This document shows positions 22,291-30,345 of a stretch of 32,310 nucleotides of DNA, piece after piece. Origin of the DNA: JBHEKP01 sp041859375 (GTDB lineage: Bacteria; Hydrogenedentota; Hydrogenedentia; Hydrogenedentales; CAITNO01). Every line of letters begins with the position of its first letter. The first letter of the stretch is position 1. The notes below the pieces were generated by a model. The model was not told where the DNA came from, made no database searches, and was given only the letters and a program-made list of their open reading frames with translations. The translations under genes were made by a program, and so were the position numbers. Location of the stretch: NCBI GenBank assembly GCA_041859375.1, contig JBHEKP010000056.1:1-32310 (forward strand). The letters are read 5' to 3'.

Positions 22291-25134
22291 TCATTCCCCC
22301 AGGATGAACACCGGCGTCTCCTTCTCCACCATGCCATAAAGGGCGATTACATCGTCATTGAGCAGGCGGACGCAGCCATGCGACGAGGGGGTTCCGATGT
22401 TCTTCTCGCCGTTGGTGCCGTGAATGTAGATGCACCGCGCCCTGGAGTCCACGTTTTTTCCCTGCTTGTCCTTTCCCTGGTTGATTCCAGGCTCAAGCCC
22501 CTCCAACCACATCAGCCGCGTGAGCACCAAATCCTCCGCGGATTCCCGCCCCGGCTGCCAGATTTCCGCCGTGGCGGCGCGCGAGCGGAACACCTGCCCC
22601 CAGGGCGCGCCGTCCCCGATTTTCTCCGCGACTTTGTGCCAGCCTGCGGGGGTTTTATTGCTGCCCTCAAGACTGCCCACACCCGCCGCCGCGGTGGCGC
22701 AGCGCGCCTGCCACACCGGCGCACCCCGTTCCACGACATAAAGCACCTGGTCGGGCACGGAGACAATCACGCCCCTGCCCTGCCCCACGCGCTGTTCCCA
22801 GCCGGCGCGTTCCAGCGCGGCACGGAAGGCTTCGGTTTGGGCTGGCCGCGCATGGGACAGGCGGGATTCCACCCGCACGGGGCTTCCCTCCGGCGCGGCG
22901 CTTTCCACAGGAACCCCCTCGGGTGTTTGCGCGGTGAACCCCTTTCCGGGTGTGTGGGTCATGGTGACAACTCCTTGCGGGATGGGAACCTTGAGGGTCA
23001 TTTCCGGCAGGTTTGCGATGGGCGGCGGGGCGATGCGTATCTTTTTCCAGCCGGGTTCAGCCGGGGAAAGGCCCAGCACATGCTCCGCGATGAGGTAGAT
23101 CGGGCTGCTGCTCCAGGGGTGGCACCAGCTTGTGTTTTTCTTCTGGTCCGGCCCCCAGGCTTCCATGCAGGTGGTGGCGCCGTGGCGCAGCATCTCCTTC
23201 CAGGAGTGCTCACCGTCGGCGGTGAGCAGCGCGTAGCCCAGGTCCGGCGCGCCGTTTTTGAAGCAGGCCTCAATCACATAGGAGGCGATGTACACGCCGC
23301 AGGCAAGCTGCCTGTCCCGGATGAACGCCAGCATTTTGTCCTTGTCGGCCCCGGCATGGAGGCCGAAGCTCAGGGGCACCGCGTTGGCGTGCAGCGAGCT
23401 GTGGGAGGAGCCGGGCGCGTCGAGGTACAGGCCGGTGGCGGGGTCAACAAACTGCTCCGCGAAGGCCTTCGCCACACGGTCCGCGCGCGCGTCCCATGCG
23501 CCGCCGTCCCGGCCCAGCTCCCGTGCCAGTTGGGCCGCCGCGCGCAGCGCGCCGTAGTAAAATCCGTTCAGCACCGTGTTGGCGCGCTTCATGGAATAGT
23601 CGTAGTCATAATCGTCGCGCAGGTTGGCCGGCCAGTCCACCAGCAGCCATTTTTCCTTTTCCTTTGTGATGCCCTCCAGCAGGCCGTGGCGGTTCTCGAA
23701 TTTCCCGAAGTAGCCGAAGAGCGGCCCGAAGACCTGGTCCACGAGGTGCTCCGTGCCCCGGCGGTCGCCGGTCATAAGGTAATAGTTGCGCAGCATCAGC
23801 GGGTATTGGAGTGAAAACTCGGCGATTTCCTGCATGAAACTGCCCGGCGCCACCGCCATCATGCCGGGGCAGATGCGCTGTGACAGGGCGAAATCCGTCA
23901 GGCATTTCAGGGTCAGGGCCGGGTCCGCCGTAAGCCAGAGGTGGGAACGGGATGTGATTACCGCGTCGCCGAGGTATTGCCCCTTTTCGCGGGTGGGACA
24001 GTCGAGGAAGCCGCCCTGGCTGCCCATCCACACACCGTTGCGGCAGATGGTCCAGATGTCCTGAAGGGATTGGTCGGCGGAGGTGAAGGTGCTGCGCGCC
24101 GGGTCAAAGGGGTGGTGCCGCACATCCACCCACACCTTTGGCTCTGCGGGCGCGTCGAGGATTTCCATGTAGCGGAAGGCGCGGTAATCGTAAAACTCGG
24201 CGAGATCCTCCCTTCCGGACAGGGTTATCCGCTCCTCATAACGGGTGCTGGCGCGCATTTCAAAGCGCACCGCGTCCGGGCCGGACAGTTCCTCCCCGTG
24301 GCGGACGGTCATCACATGGCCTTCGGGGCCGGTGATTCTAATGCGGGTGTGCCCCGCGATTTCCTGGCCAAAGTCATAAAAATACCTTCCGCCGCCCAGC
24401 GCCTTTGCCACGGGCGGCTGGATGGAATACACCTGCAACGGGGGGGTGATCTGCCGGACAAGCACATGGTCCAGCGCACCCTGCGCCGGGGTGTCCCACC
24501 CCGAGTCGTCAAAGCCCGCCGCGCGCCACCCCTCCGGCATTTTGCGCAGGTCCATGTCCTCGACAAACTGGGTCTTGTAGCCGGTGGTTTCCATTGAGGT
24601 GAAGGCATCCAGGGGCAGGCACTTCCAGGAACCGTCCGAGGAAATGGTCTCACTCCGTCCGTCGGCATGGGTTAGGACAAGATGAAAGAGAAATCCGGAG
24701 CGGTTGTCGGCGCTGTTCCAGACGCGGTTGAGCAGGCCCTGGTAGAACACATGGGCGGCGAGGCAGTTCGTTCCCGCCTCCAGAAATGAGGTGACGTCGA
24801 GCAGGTAATAGGGATGGGCCGGGGGCGGCCCCGACTCCGGGCCCTGCACCACGCGGAAACCGTTGAAAAAGACCTTGCAGTAATCGTCCGCCGTGACGGC
24901 AAGCATGGCCGAGGCCGGCTTTTCCGCCAAGGTGATTTCCCTGCGGAAAAGGGTGTGGATGTTCTGTGGCCCCTTGGGTTCGGGGCCTTTTTTGGCCTCG
25001 CGGTGTTCCAGGTTGACGGGTTTCAGCCCCTCCATGCGGGGGTCCCTGATCCACTGGGCGCTCCCGAAATCAGCCGACGGGGCGGCATGGGCCGCCGCCG
25101 CCACAATCGCCGCCAAAAAAAACAGTCTTGTCAT
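22291..25134 (-). CDS. GH78-type alpha-L-rhamnosidase fused to an L,D-transpeptidase domain
   Basis: About 947 residues with a signal peptide ('MTRLFFLAAIVAAAAHA'). Residues about 20-745 follow the GH78 layout: N-terminal beta-sandwiches, then an (alpha/alpha)6 barrel. 'DCPTREKGQYLGDA' (from D378) carries the presumed general acid E383, and 'TTCMEAWGPDQKKNTSW...HPWSSSP' the presumed base E658. A C-terminal beta domain follows. The last 160 residues (788-947, bases 22773-22291) are a complete YkuD/ErfK L,D-transpeptidase with 'YIHGT' (H905) and 'SSHGCVRL' (H919, C921), the catalytic motif of peptidoglycan 3-3 cross-linking enzymes. The frame is uninterrupted. ATG 25134 is preferred over 25146 because GGAG lies 6 nt before it. 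It follows the propeller gene by 44 nt. Confidence 0.9.
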   Translation of the reverse strand: MTRLFFLAAIVAAAAHAAPSADFGSAQWIRDPRMEGLKPVNLEHREAKKGPEPKGPQNIHTLFRREITLAEKPASAMLAVTADDYCKVFFNGFRVVQGPESGPPPAHPYYLLDVTSFLEAGTNCLAAHVFYQGLLNRVWNSADNRSGFLFHLVLTHADGRSETISSDGSWKCLPLDAFTSMETTGYKTQFVEDMDLRKMPEGWRAAGFDDSGWDTPAQGALDHVLVRQITPPLQVYSIQPPVAKALGGGRYFYDFGQEIAGHTRIRITGPEGHVMTVRHGEELSGPDAVRFEMRASTRYEERITLSGREDLAEFYDYRAFRYMEILDAPAEPKVWVDVRHHPFDPARSTFTSADQSLQDIWTICRNGVWMGSQGGFLDCPTREKGQYLGDAVITSRSHLWLTADPALTLKCLTDFALSQRICPGMMAVAPGSFMQEIAEFSLQYPLMLRNYYLMTGDRRGTEHLVDQVFGPLFGYFGKFENRHGLLEGITKEKEKWLLVDWPANLRDDYDYDYSMKRANTVLNGFYYGALRAAAQLARELGRDGGAWDARADRVAKAFAEQFVDPATGLYLDAPGSSHSSLHANAVPLSFGLHAGADKDKMLAFIRDRQLACGVYIASYVIEACFKNGAPDLGYALLTADGEHSWKEMLRHGATTCMEAWGPDQKKNTSWCHPWSSSPIYLIAEHVLGLSPAEPGWKKIRIAPPPIANLPEMTLKVPIPQGVVTMTHTPGKGFTAQTPEGVPVESAAPEGSPVRVESRLSHARPAQTEAFRAALERAGWEQRVGQGRGVIVSVPDQVLYVVERGAPVWQARCATAAAGVGSLEGSNKTPAGWHKVAEKIGDGAPWGQVFRSRAATAEIWQPGRESAEDLVLTRLMWLEGLEPGINQGKDKQGKNVDSRARCIYIHGTNGEKNIGTPSSHGCVRLLNDDVIALYGMVEKETPVFILGE

Positions 25135-25178
25135 TCCCCGCTCCATGCGTCAGCCGGATTTTTGCCGGCACTTGTTGT

Positions 25179-27182
25179 TTACTGTTCCGCGATAAAACCG
25201 TGATGCCGCCCCATCCAGTAGGGAAGCAGCCATGCCGCCCCGTCGTCCTCGACGCGGCCGTCCCCGCCGCCGTCGGGCAGGTAGGGGTCGTGGTTCCATT
25301 TCATGAACGCCCGCTCGTCCGCGGGAAGCACCCGCGTGAGCACGGGCTTGCCGAAGCGCTCCGGATGCTCCGCAAAGGTTACATCAGCACGGTGGCTGTT
25401 CACCATCCTCCAGTCGCGGCGGTCTTCCGGGATCTGCCGCAGGTTTTCCACCGCGCCCAAGATGTCCACTATGCCCGGGGCGGCGGTGGCGGTCACAAAG
25501 GCGAAAAAGCTCGAATGCTCCGGGCGCACGATCTCATAGTGGCGTCGCACGCCGGACACGAGGGCGCGGCGGATTTTCGTGTCTTTTTCAAGCTGGAGTA
25601 TGGGATACCAGGCCACATAACCCAGCTGGTCGTCGGAGTGGTTGTTTTCGTCCGGGAAGGACTTTTTGGTCATGAGGATGTTGTCGAGGTAATGGTGCTC
25701 CAGGATCAGGGAACGGTAATGGTCCTCGTATTTTTTGTCGCCGGTGACATGGTGCGCCGTTTTCAGGAAGGACAGGATTTGCAGGCTGTTCAGCCCCGCC
25801 TCAATGTAATCGGAGGGGCTGTGGTTCAGCGATTTCGGGTCCCAGAAGCCCCAGGTGGTCCGCTTGCCGTCCCAGTCGATCAACTGGTAGCCGTTGTCCG
25901 TCAGATGGTCCGTGAGCGCGCGCACCTGCTTTTCAATAAGCGATTTTTCCGCCGGATCATGGCGTGCGACGTGCTCGTAATAGGCGTAAAAGGCGAGGTA
26001 ATGCCCGTCAATTTCGTCGCTGGAGGTGTCGCTTTTCCAGTACCATTTCCCGTCGGGCGAGGGGCGCCACTGCTCGCTCTTGGTCTTTCCCACCTCCGGA
26101 GTGACCACGCTCCGCGCGACCAGGCCGGGGATGCCGGACACATTCTGGAGCAGGTACAGGGCGTGCATGCCCTCCCGCGCCGACGCCCTGGCGGCCTCGT
26201 CGCCCGTGGCGGCAAAGGCCAGCGACATGGCGGCCACATGGTAGGCGGTCCAAAGGCCGTCATTGTCATTGTCGTGGATTTCGTGCGCGCCCGGGTTGTG
26301 CGCGTCGTCCAGCAACGCCGCCGCCACCATCCCCCCGCGGCGGTGCCGTTCGTTCAGCCGCTTTTCGATGGATTGCGCCTTTTCCAGCAGGGTGGTGGTG
26401 ACGGTGTCAATCCTGCCCAGCCCCGCGTCCGTGAGAAACCAGGCTGCGGCGCCGTCCGGCGTCACAGCCGCGGCGCGCACGTCATCCCCGGGCAGATAGC
26501 GCGGTCCGGCGCGGTAAAACCATTTCCTGTCCGCCGCATTGGGGGCATGATAGATCGCGCCCGCCGGGGTGCCGATCCAGAGACCGCCCTTCCCGTCCGC
26601 GGCGAGGGCGGTGATTTGCTCCACCGGCAGGCCGTCCCCGCCACGTATGATGCGCCAAGCGCCGTCCGGGGAAAGCACGCCCAGCCCCGCCGGGGTTCCC
26701 ACCCACAAGTTGCCCGCCGAATCCGCCGCGAGCGCCTTGATTTTGCTTGCGGGCGGGCCGTCCACACCGTAGGACTCATGCTTCTCCCATCCGCCGCCGG
26801 GGTTCTTCCTGTAAAGCCCCTTGTCCGTGCCGCGCCAGACCGATCCCGCAGTTTCTGCCTCCGCGTTGACTGTTTCGCCGTTTTCCATCACCGGTTTCGG
26901 GTCGCGGACAAGCACCGGGGCACCCTGCGCGTCCAACCGCAGGCCCGTGGCCCCCGCAGAGTCAACCGCCTCCGCCGCGCCGCGCACATGCTGGGGAAAG
27001 GGCGGCACCACCACCGGGAGTTCCACCTTTTCCACCTTCACCATCGGCGGCGGCGCGGGAAGGTTCAGCAGCTTGAAGTCCTTCGGCAGCCAGGATTCCC
27101 CCTTCCCGTCCGCGCCGCAAACGGGGGCGCAGAGTGCCAGCGCGCACAACGCCGCCGTGGTCCATGCCTGTCTTTTCATCAT
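25179..27182 (-). CDS. Exported propeller-repeat protein with a helical catalytic-like domain
   Basis: A 667-residue protein with a signal peptide (cleavage near 23, 'APVCGADG'). Two-component-regulator-propeller-type blades (Reg_prop) occur at about 113-122 ('SVWRGTDKGLY'), 158-168 ('NLWVGTPAGLG') and 199-210 ('GLWIGTPAG'), with a weaker fourth at about 247. Residues 265-640 are mostly helical, with conserved-looking 'HDNDNDGLWTAYHVAAMSLAFAATGD' and 'DEIDGHYLAFYAYYEHVA'. This suggests an (alpha/alpha) toroid like those of glycoside hydrolases and lyases, but I cannot name the family. With fewer than seven blades the propeller is partial. Start M1 or M2 (27182/27179) both lie near AGGACAGG. 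It is co-directional with the GH78-transpeptidase gene and likely shares its transcript. Confidence 0.78.
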   Translation of the reverse strand: MMKRQAWTTAALCALALCAPVCGADGKGESWLPKDFKLLNLPAPPPMVKVEKVELPVVVPPFPQHVRGAAEAVDSAGATGLRLDAQGAPVLVRDPKPVMENGETVNAEAETAGSVWRGTDKGLYRKNPGGGWEKHESYGVDGPPASKIKALAADSAGNLWVGTPAGLGVLSPDGAWRIIRGGDGLPVEQITALAADGKGGLWIGTPAGAIYHAPNAADRKWFYRAGPRYLPGDDVRAAAVTPDGAAAWFLTDAGLGRIDTVTTTLLEKAQSIEKRLNERHRRGGMVAAALLDDAHNPGAHEIHDNDNDGLWTAYHVAAMSLAFAATGDEAARASAREGMHALYLLQNVSGIPGLVARSVVTPEVGKTKSEQWRPSPDGKWYWKSDTSSDEIDGHYLAFYAYYEHVARHDPAEKSLIEKQVRALTDHLTDNGYQLIDWDGKRTTWGFWDPKSLNHSPSDYIEAGLNSLQILSFLKTAHHVTGDKKYEDHYRSLILEHHYLDNILMTKKSFPDENNHSDDQLGYVAWYPILQLEKDTKIRRALVSGVRRHYEIVRPEHSSFFAFVTATAAPGIVDILGAVENLRQIPEDRRDWRMVNSHRADVTFAEHPERFGKPVLTRVLPADERAFMKWNHDPYLPDGGGDGRVEDDGAAWLLPYWMGRHHGFIAEQ

Positions 27183-27220
27183 CCTGTCCTTTCAACCGTC
27201 GTTCACGACTGCGGGGGCAT

Positions 27221-27260
27221 AAAAAAGCCCGCCCGGAAAGGCCCCTTTCCGGACGGGTGG
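27221..27260 (-). terminator. Intrinsic terminator of leuA
   Basis: On the minus strand a 14-bp stem (27257-27244 with 27241-27228; one pair is G-U) with a 2-nt apex is followed at once by C and six T residues (27227-27221). It lies 24 nt after the leuA stop. It is a textbook intrinsic terminator in the correct orientation and separates leuA from the propeller gene that starts at 27182. Confidence 0.9.
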
Positions 27261-27281
27261 GTGTTCGTCACCACCGGGCGC

Positions 27282-28835
27282 TCATCCGGAAAGGTCGCCG
27301 TTCTTGTTCCCGTTTGCCGCAAGGTTCTGGCTCTGCTGGTACACGACATACTTGTTCGTGGCGTTCAGATAGGCCAGCACCGCCGCCTCGATGATGTCGG
27401 TGCTCGCGCCGTTGCCCCGGAAGGAGCGCCCGTCGAAGATCACCGTCACATAGGCCTCGCCCAGCGCGTCCTTGCCGGGCGTGGTGGCGCGGATTTCAAA
27501 CTGCTCCAGCCGCCCGCTCGCGCCCACGATGCGCTCCACCGCCATGAACGCCGCGTGCACCGGGCCGTCGCCCAGCGCCGTGTCCATGAGCGTCTCACCG
27601 CCGCGGCGCAGCTTGATCAGCGCCATCGCGGGGTCGTTGCCCGAGGTGAGCACCTGCTCCAGGTGGTAAATCTCGAAGTGCTCCTGCTGGATGCCCAGAA
27701 TCAGCATCCGCAGGTCGTCGTCGAAGACCTCCTTCTTGCGGTCCGCCAGCACGATGAATTTCTCGTAGAGCTGGCCCACCTCCTCGTCGTTCAGGCTGTA
27801 GCCCAGCTCGGTGCAGCGCTTGGCCAGGCCCGCGCGGCCGCTGTGCTTGCCCAGGATCAGGTCGCTGCGCTTGCGGCCCACCGACTCCGGCGTCATGATC
27901 TCATAGGTGCGCGCGTTGGCGATCATGCCGTGCTGGTGGATGCCCGACTCGTGCGCGAAGGCGTTGCGGCCCACAATCGGCTTGTTGAAGGGCACCGCGA
28001 GGCCGGTGAGCTTGCTCAGCAGCGTGCTCGCGGGCACAATCTCCTCCGACACGATCTCGCAGTCGTAGGGGTAGGTCTCGTGGCGCGTGCGCATCGCCAT
28101 CACCACCTCCTCCAGCGAGGTGTTGCCCGCGCGCTCGCCGATGCCGTTCACCGTGCACTCAATCTGGCGCGCGCCGCCCTCCACCGCCGCCAGCGCGTTC
28201 GCCACCGCCAGGCCGAGGTCGTTGTGGTTGTGCGACGAGAAGACCACCCTGTCGGAGCCCGGCACATTGCCGATGACGTGGCGGAACATGTCGCGGATTT
28301 CGTTCGGCGTCGTGTAGCCCACCGTGTCCGGCAGGTTCACCACGTCCGCGCCCGCCGCCACCACCACGCGCGCCACCTCCACCAGGAAGTCCCAGTCGGA
28401 GCGCGTGGCGTCCTCGGCGGAGAATTCCACCCGCGCCGTCAGCCGCTTCGCCAGCTCCACCGCCCTGCCCGCCGTGTCCAGCACCTGCTGGCGCGACATG
28501 CGCAGCTTGTGCTCCATGTGGATGTTCGACGTGGCGAGAAAGGTGTGCAGCACCGGGCGCGCCGCGCGCTCCAGCGCCGCCGCCGCCCGTTCGATGTCCT
28601 TCGGAAGGGCGCGGGCCAGGGCGGCCACGCGCGCGTTCTTCACCGCCTCGGCCACCCGCTTCACGCCCTCGAATTCCTGGTTCGAGGCGATGGGGAAGCC
28701 CGCCTCGATGACATCCACGCCGAGCCGGTCAAGCTGGAGCGCCATTTGCAGCTTCGCCGCGTCGTCCATGCTCGCCCCCGGCGACTGCTCGCCGTCGCGC
28801 AGGGTGGTGTCAAATATCCAGACTCTTTCAGGCAT
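27282..28835 (-). CDS. leuA: 2-isopropylmalate synthase
   Basis: A 517-residue enzyme that condenses acetyl-CoA with 2-oxoisovalerate, the first committed step of leucine synthesis. The HMGL-like TIM barrel (about 1-275) begins 'VWIFDTTLRDGEQSPG', with catalytic R13/D14, and carries the metal-binding 'SSHNHNDLG' and 'GERAGNTSLEEVVM'. The linker has 'ESGIHQHGM', and the C-terminal regulatory LeuA dimer domain (about 395-505) includes 'GDGPVHAAFMAVERI'; Leu feedback binding is expected there. I chose ATG 28835 with AAAGGAG 8 nt upstream; the open frame upstream crosses the promoter. It is a single-gene unit with its own promoter and terminator, and no other leucine genes are in the window. Confidence 0.96.
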   Translation of the reverse strand: MPERVWIFDTTLRDGEQSPGASMDDAAKLQMALQLDRLGVDVIEAGFPIASNQEFEGVKRVAEAVKNARVAALARALPKDIERAAAALERAARPVLHTFLATSNIHMEHKLRMSRQQVLDTAGRAVELAKRLTARVEFSAEDATRSDWDFLVEVARVVVAAGADVVNLPDTVGYTTPNEIRDMFRHVIGNVPGSDRVVFSSHNHNDLGLAVANALAAVEGGARQIECTVNGIGERAGNTSLEEVVMAMRTRHETYPYDCEIVSEEIVPASTLLSKLTGLAVPFNKPIVGRNAFAHESGIHQHGMIANARTYEIMTPESVGRKRSDLILGKHSGRAGLAKRCTELGYSLNDEEVGQLYEKFIVLADRKKEVFDDDLRMLILGIQQEHFEIYHLEQVLTSGNDPAMALIKLRRGGETLMDTALGDGPVHAAFMAVERIVGASGRLEQFEIRATTPGKDALGEAYVTVIFDGRSFRGNGASTDIIEAAVLAYLNATNKYVVYQQSQNLAANGNKNGDLSG

Positions 28836-28907
28836 TTGGGGTACTCCTTTCAGGCACTTCCGGGGAGGGAAAAGCCCGGTTCGGTTTTTCGGGGTGCCTG
28901 TCCCGTT

Positions 28908-28937
28908 ATTATAGTTTTTTTGCGCTTTCCCGCGCAA
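28908..28937 (-). promoter_or_regulatory. leuA promoter
   Basis: On the minus strand a perfect TATAAT (28913-28908) is preceded by TTGCGC (28937-28932) with an 18-nt spacer in an A-rich tract. The predicted start near 28901 leaves a leader of about 65 nt. The leader can form a CCGGG/CCCGG hairpin enclosed by GGCAC/GTGCC. No ATG precedes leuA in this leader, so a Leu-codon leader peptide is not supported. Confidence 0.6.
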
Positions 28938-29017
28938 AGCATTTTCCATGAAACCGCGCCGCGCGGGACGCCTATTCCCCCGGCGCGGGCGGGGCGCGCC
29001 CCCGGTTCCGCCGGATT

Positions 29018-29026
29018 TGCTATACT
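29018..29026 (+). promoter_or_regulatory. Extended -10 promoter placing the start at the ATG
   Basis: TGC-TATACT (29018-29026) is an extended -10 element with 5/6 match; no -35 is recognisable. Its expected transcription start, 7-8 nt downstream, is at 29033-29034, which is the first base of the ATG of the next gene. No Shine-Dalgarno sequence is present in front of that ATG, consistent with leaderless translation. Confidence 0.5.
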
Positions 29027-29033
29027 CGGCCCC

Positions 29034-29597
29034 ATGGACGCGGCGCATTACAAAAGCATCCGGCGGCAGATTCTCCTCGAACTCTACAACCGGTTCCTGC
29101 GCGATCCGCTGGAGGCGGCGGAGCCGGAGGCCTTTCTCGACGCGGGCATGGAAAAGCACGCCCTCGCCGTGAACGCCCATTACCTGGCCGACCGGGGTCT
29201 CGCCGAACTGATCATGGGCTACCATCCCCCGCTTTTCTCCACCCTGCGCATCACCCACCGGGGCGTGGACCTCGTGGAAAACCGCTACCGCCTCGATTTG
29301 GAGTTTCCGCCCCTGCCGGATGCGGTGGAGGTGGCCAACGCGGACATCCCGGTTCTGGTGGAGCGGCTGGCGGACGAGGCGGAATACGTCCCCCTCGACG
29401 GCGACCACCGCCAGGCGCTGCTGCGCGACGCCGCATGGCTCCGGGGCGAGGCGGCCCGGCCCGCCGCGCGCTGGCGCGGCGCGATGATGCTGGCCCTCCT
29501 CGACGCCATGGACCGGGCCGTGGAGGGATGCGATCCCGCCCTGCCCTCCCTGCCCCGCCTGCGCGGGCGCGTCGCCCAAATCACCGCCGGGCAATGA
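29034..29597 (+). CDS. Small winged-helix-like protein of unknown function
   Basis: A 187-residue soluble protein. Residues about 1-85 read as helix-helix-helix-wing: 'KSIRRQILLELYNRFLRDP', 'HALAVNAHYLADRGLAEL', then 'STLRITHRGVDLVENRY'. This resembles the YjcQ/DUF2513-type winged-helix proteins, where a 'RGL' turn is followed by 'ITxxGxxxxE'. The C-terminal half is helical and acidic, then Arg/Ala-rich. The ATG at 29034 has no ribosome site but directly follows a -10 element, so the mRNA is probably leaderless. It is divergent from leuA. DNA binding is a guess from the fold pattern. Confidence 0.72.
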   Translation: MDAAHYKSIRRQILLELYNRFLRDPLEAAEPEAFLDAGMEKHALAVNAHYLADRGLAELIMGYHPPLFSTLRITHRGVDLVENRYRLDLEFPPLPDAVEVANADIPVLVERLADEAEYVPLDGDHRQALLRDAAWLRGEAARPAARWRGAMMLALLDAMDRAVEGCDPALPSLPRLRGRVAQITAGQ

Positions 29598-29720
29598 GCG
29601 TCCCTCCCCCGCGCCGGGGCGCGGAAGCGCCAACCCGGCGGAATACGCCGCGAAAGCGCGGTTGTTCTGGTGGGAAACACTGAAAACGCCGCATCATCCC
29701 GGCGCAAGGAGAAAAACACC

Positions 29721-30215
29721 ATGGCAAAGGCGGAAAACACCGGACCATCCCTCCCCCAGGTCGGCGAAAAGGCCCCGGCGATTGATTTGATTTCCCACAA
29801 GGGCGGCAAAATCACCGTTGCCGCGCTCAAAGGCAGGCCGGCGGTGCTCTATTTCTATCCGAAAGACGACACGCCCGGCTGCACCGTGGAGGCGAAGGGG
29901 TTCCGCGACATGGCCGCCGACTTCGACAAGGCCGGGGCGCTGGTGCTCGGCGTCAGCCCCGACACCGTCGAATCCCACTGCAAATTCGCCGGGAAATTCG
30001 ACCTGAACTTCCACCTCCTCGCCGACACCGCCCATGCCGTCGCCGAACGCTACGGCGTGTGGGTGCAAAAAAGCATGTACGGAAAAACCTACATGGGCGT
30101 GCAGCGCGCCACCTTCCTCATTGACGCCGCGGGCAGCATCGCCGCCATCTGGCCCAAGGTCAAGCCCGAAGGCCACGCCGAAGAAGTGCTCACGGCGGTC
30201 AAAGCCCTCGGCTGA
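29721..30215 (+). CDS. bcp: Bcp/PrxQ-type thioredoxin-dependent peroxiredoxin
   Basis: A 164-residue cytoplasmic peroxidase that reduces H2O2 and organic hydroperoxides. It has 'YFYPKDDTPGCTVEAKGFRD' with peroxidatic C54 and T51, and conserved R129 in 'QRATFLID'. The usual resolving cysteine five residues after C54 is replaced by Lys (K59). A second cysteine, C87, sits in 'VESHCKFAGKF', the helix that carries the resolving cysteine in some PrxQ enzymes, so an atypical two-Cys mechanism is possible. The start has AAGGAG 9 nt upstream. The 123-nt gap before it holds small GC hairpins but no clear promoter. Confidence 0.95.
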   Translation: MAKAENTGPSLPQVGEKAPAIDLISHKGGKITVAALKGRPAVLYFYPKDDTPGCTVEAKGFRDMAADFDKAGALVLGVSPDTVESHCKFAGKFDLNFHLLADTAHAVAERYGVWVQKSMYGKTYMGVQRATFLIDAAGSIAAIWPKVKPEGHAEEVLTAVKALG

Positions 30216-30280
30216 AAACGCCATTCCCCCGCCCTGCTCTTCCTTTTGCTTCCGTGGCTTTGTGTGAGGATTTCCGGGAG

Positions 30281-30327
30281 TTTCACGCAAAGGCGCAAAG
30301 CCGCAAAGAAGAAGAATTCTCACACGG
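30281..30327 (+). repeat. Left fragment of an interrupted intergenic repeat
   Basis: A run of 'CGCAAAG'-type units ('CGCAAAGGCGCAAAGCCGCAAAG') followed by 'AATTCTCACACGG'. Such units recur as dispersed intergenic repeats in some uncultured bacteria. The IS110 element begins right after it. Joining 30327-AG to 31749 restores 'CACACGGAGGCACTGGGA', so this is probably the left half of the repeat array seen to the right of the element. The preceding 65 bases after the bcp stop hold nothing recognisable. Confidence 0.6.
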
Positions 30328-30345
30328 AGATAGTGTGTTCAGAAA

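Noticed and set aside
28836..28901. A leucine-codon leader peptide for leuA attenuation
   Set aside because: No start codon followed by Leu codons occurs in the predicted 65-nt leader.
25128..29597. A plus-strand open frame of nearly 1,490 codons covering several minus-strand genes
   Set aside because: It is antisense to leuA and the propeller gene, both of clear family or composition. Its translation is Arg/His/Val-rich, a common high-G+C shadow. Only the last 188 codons (from 29034) look like a gene.
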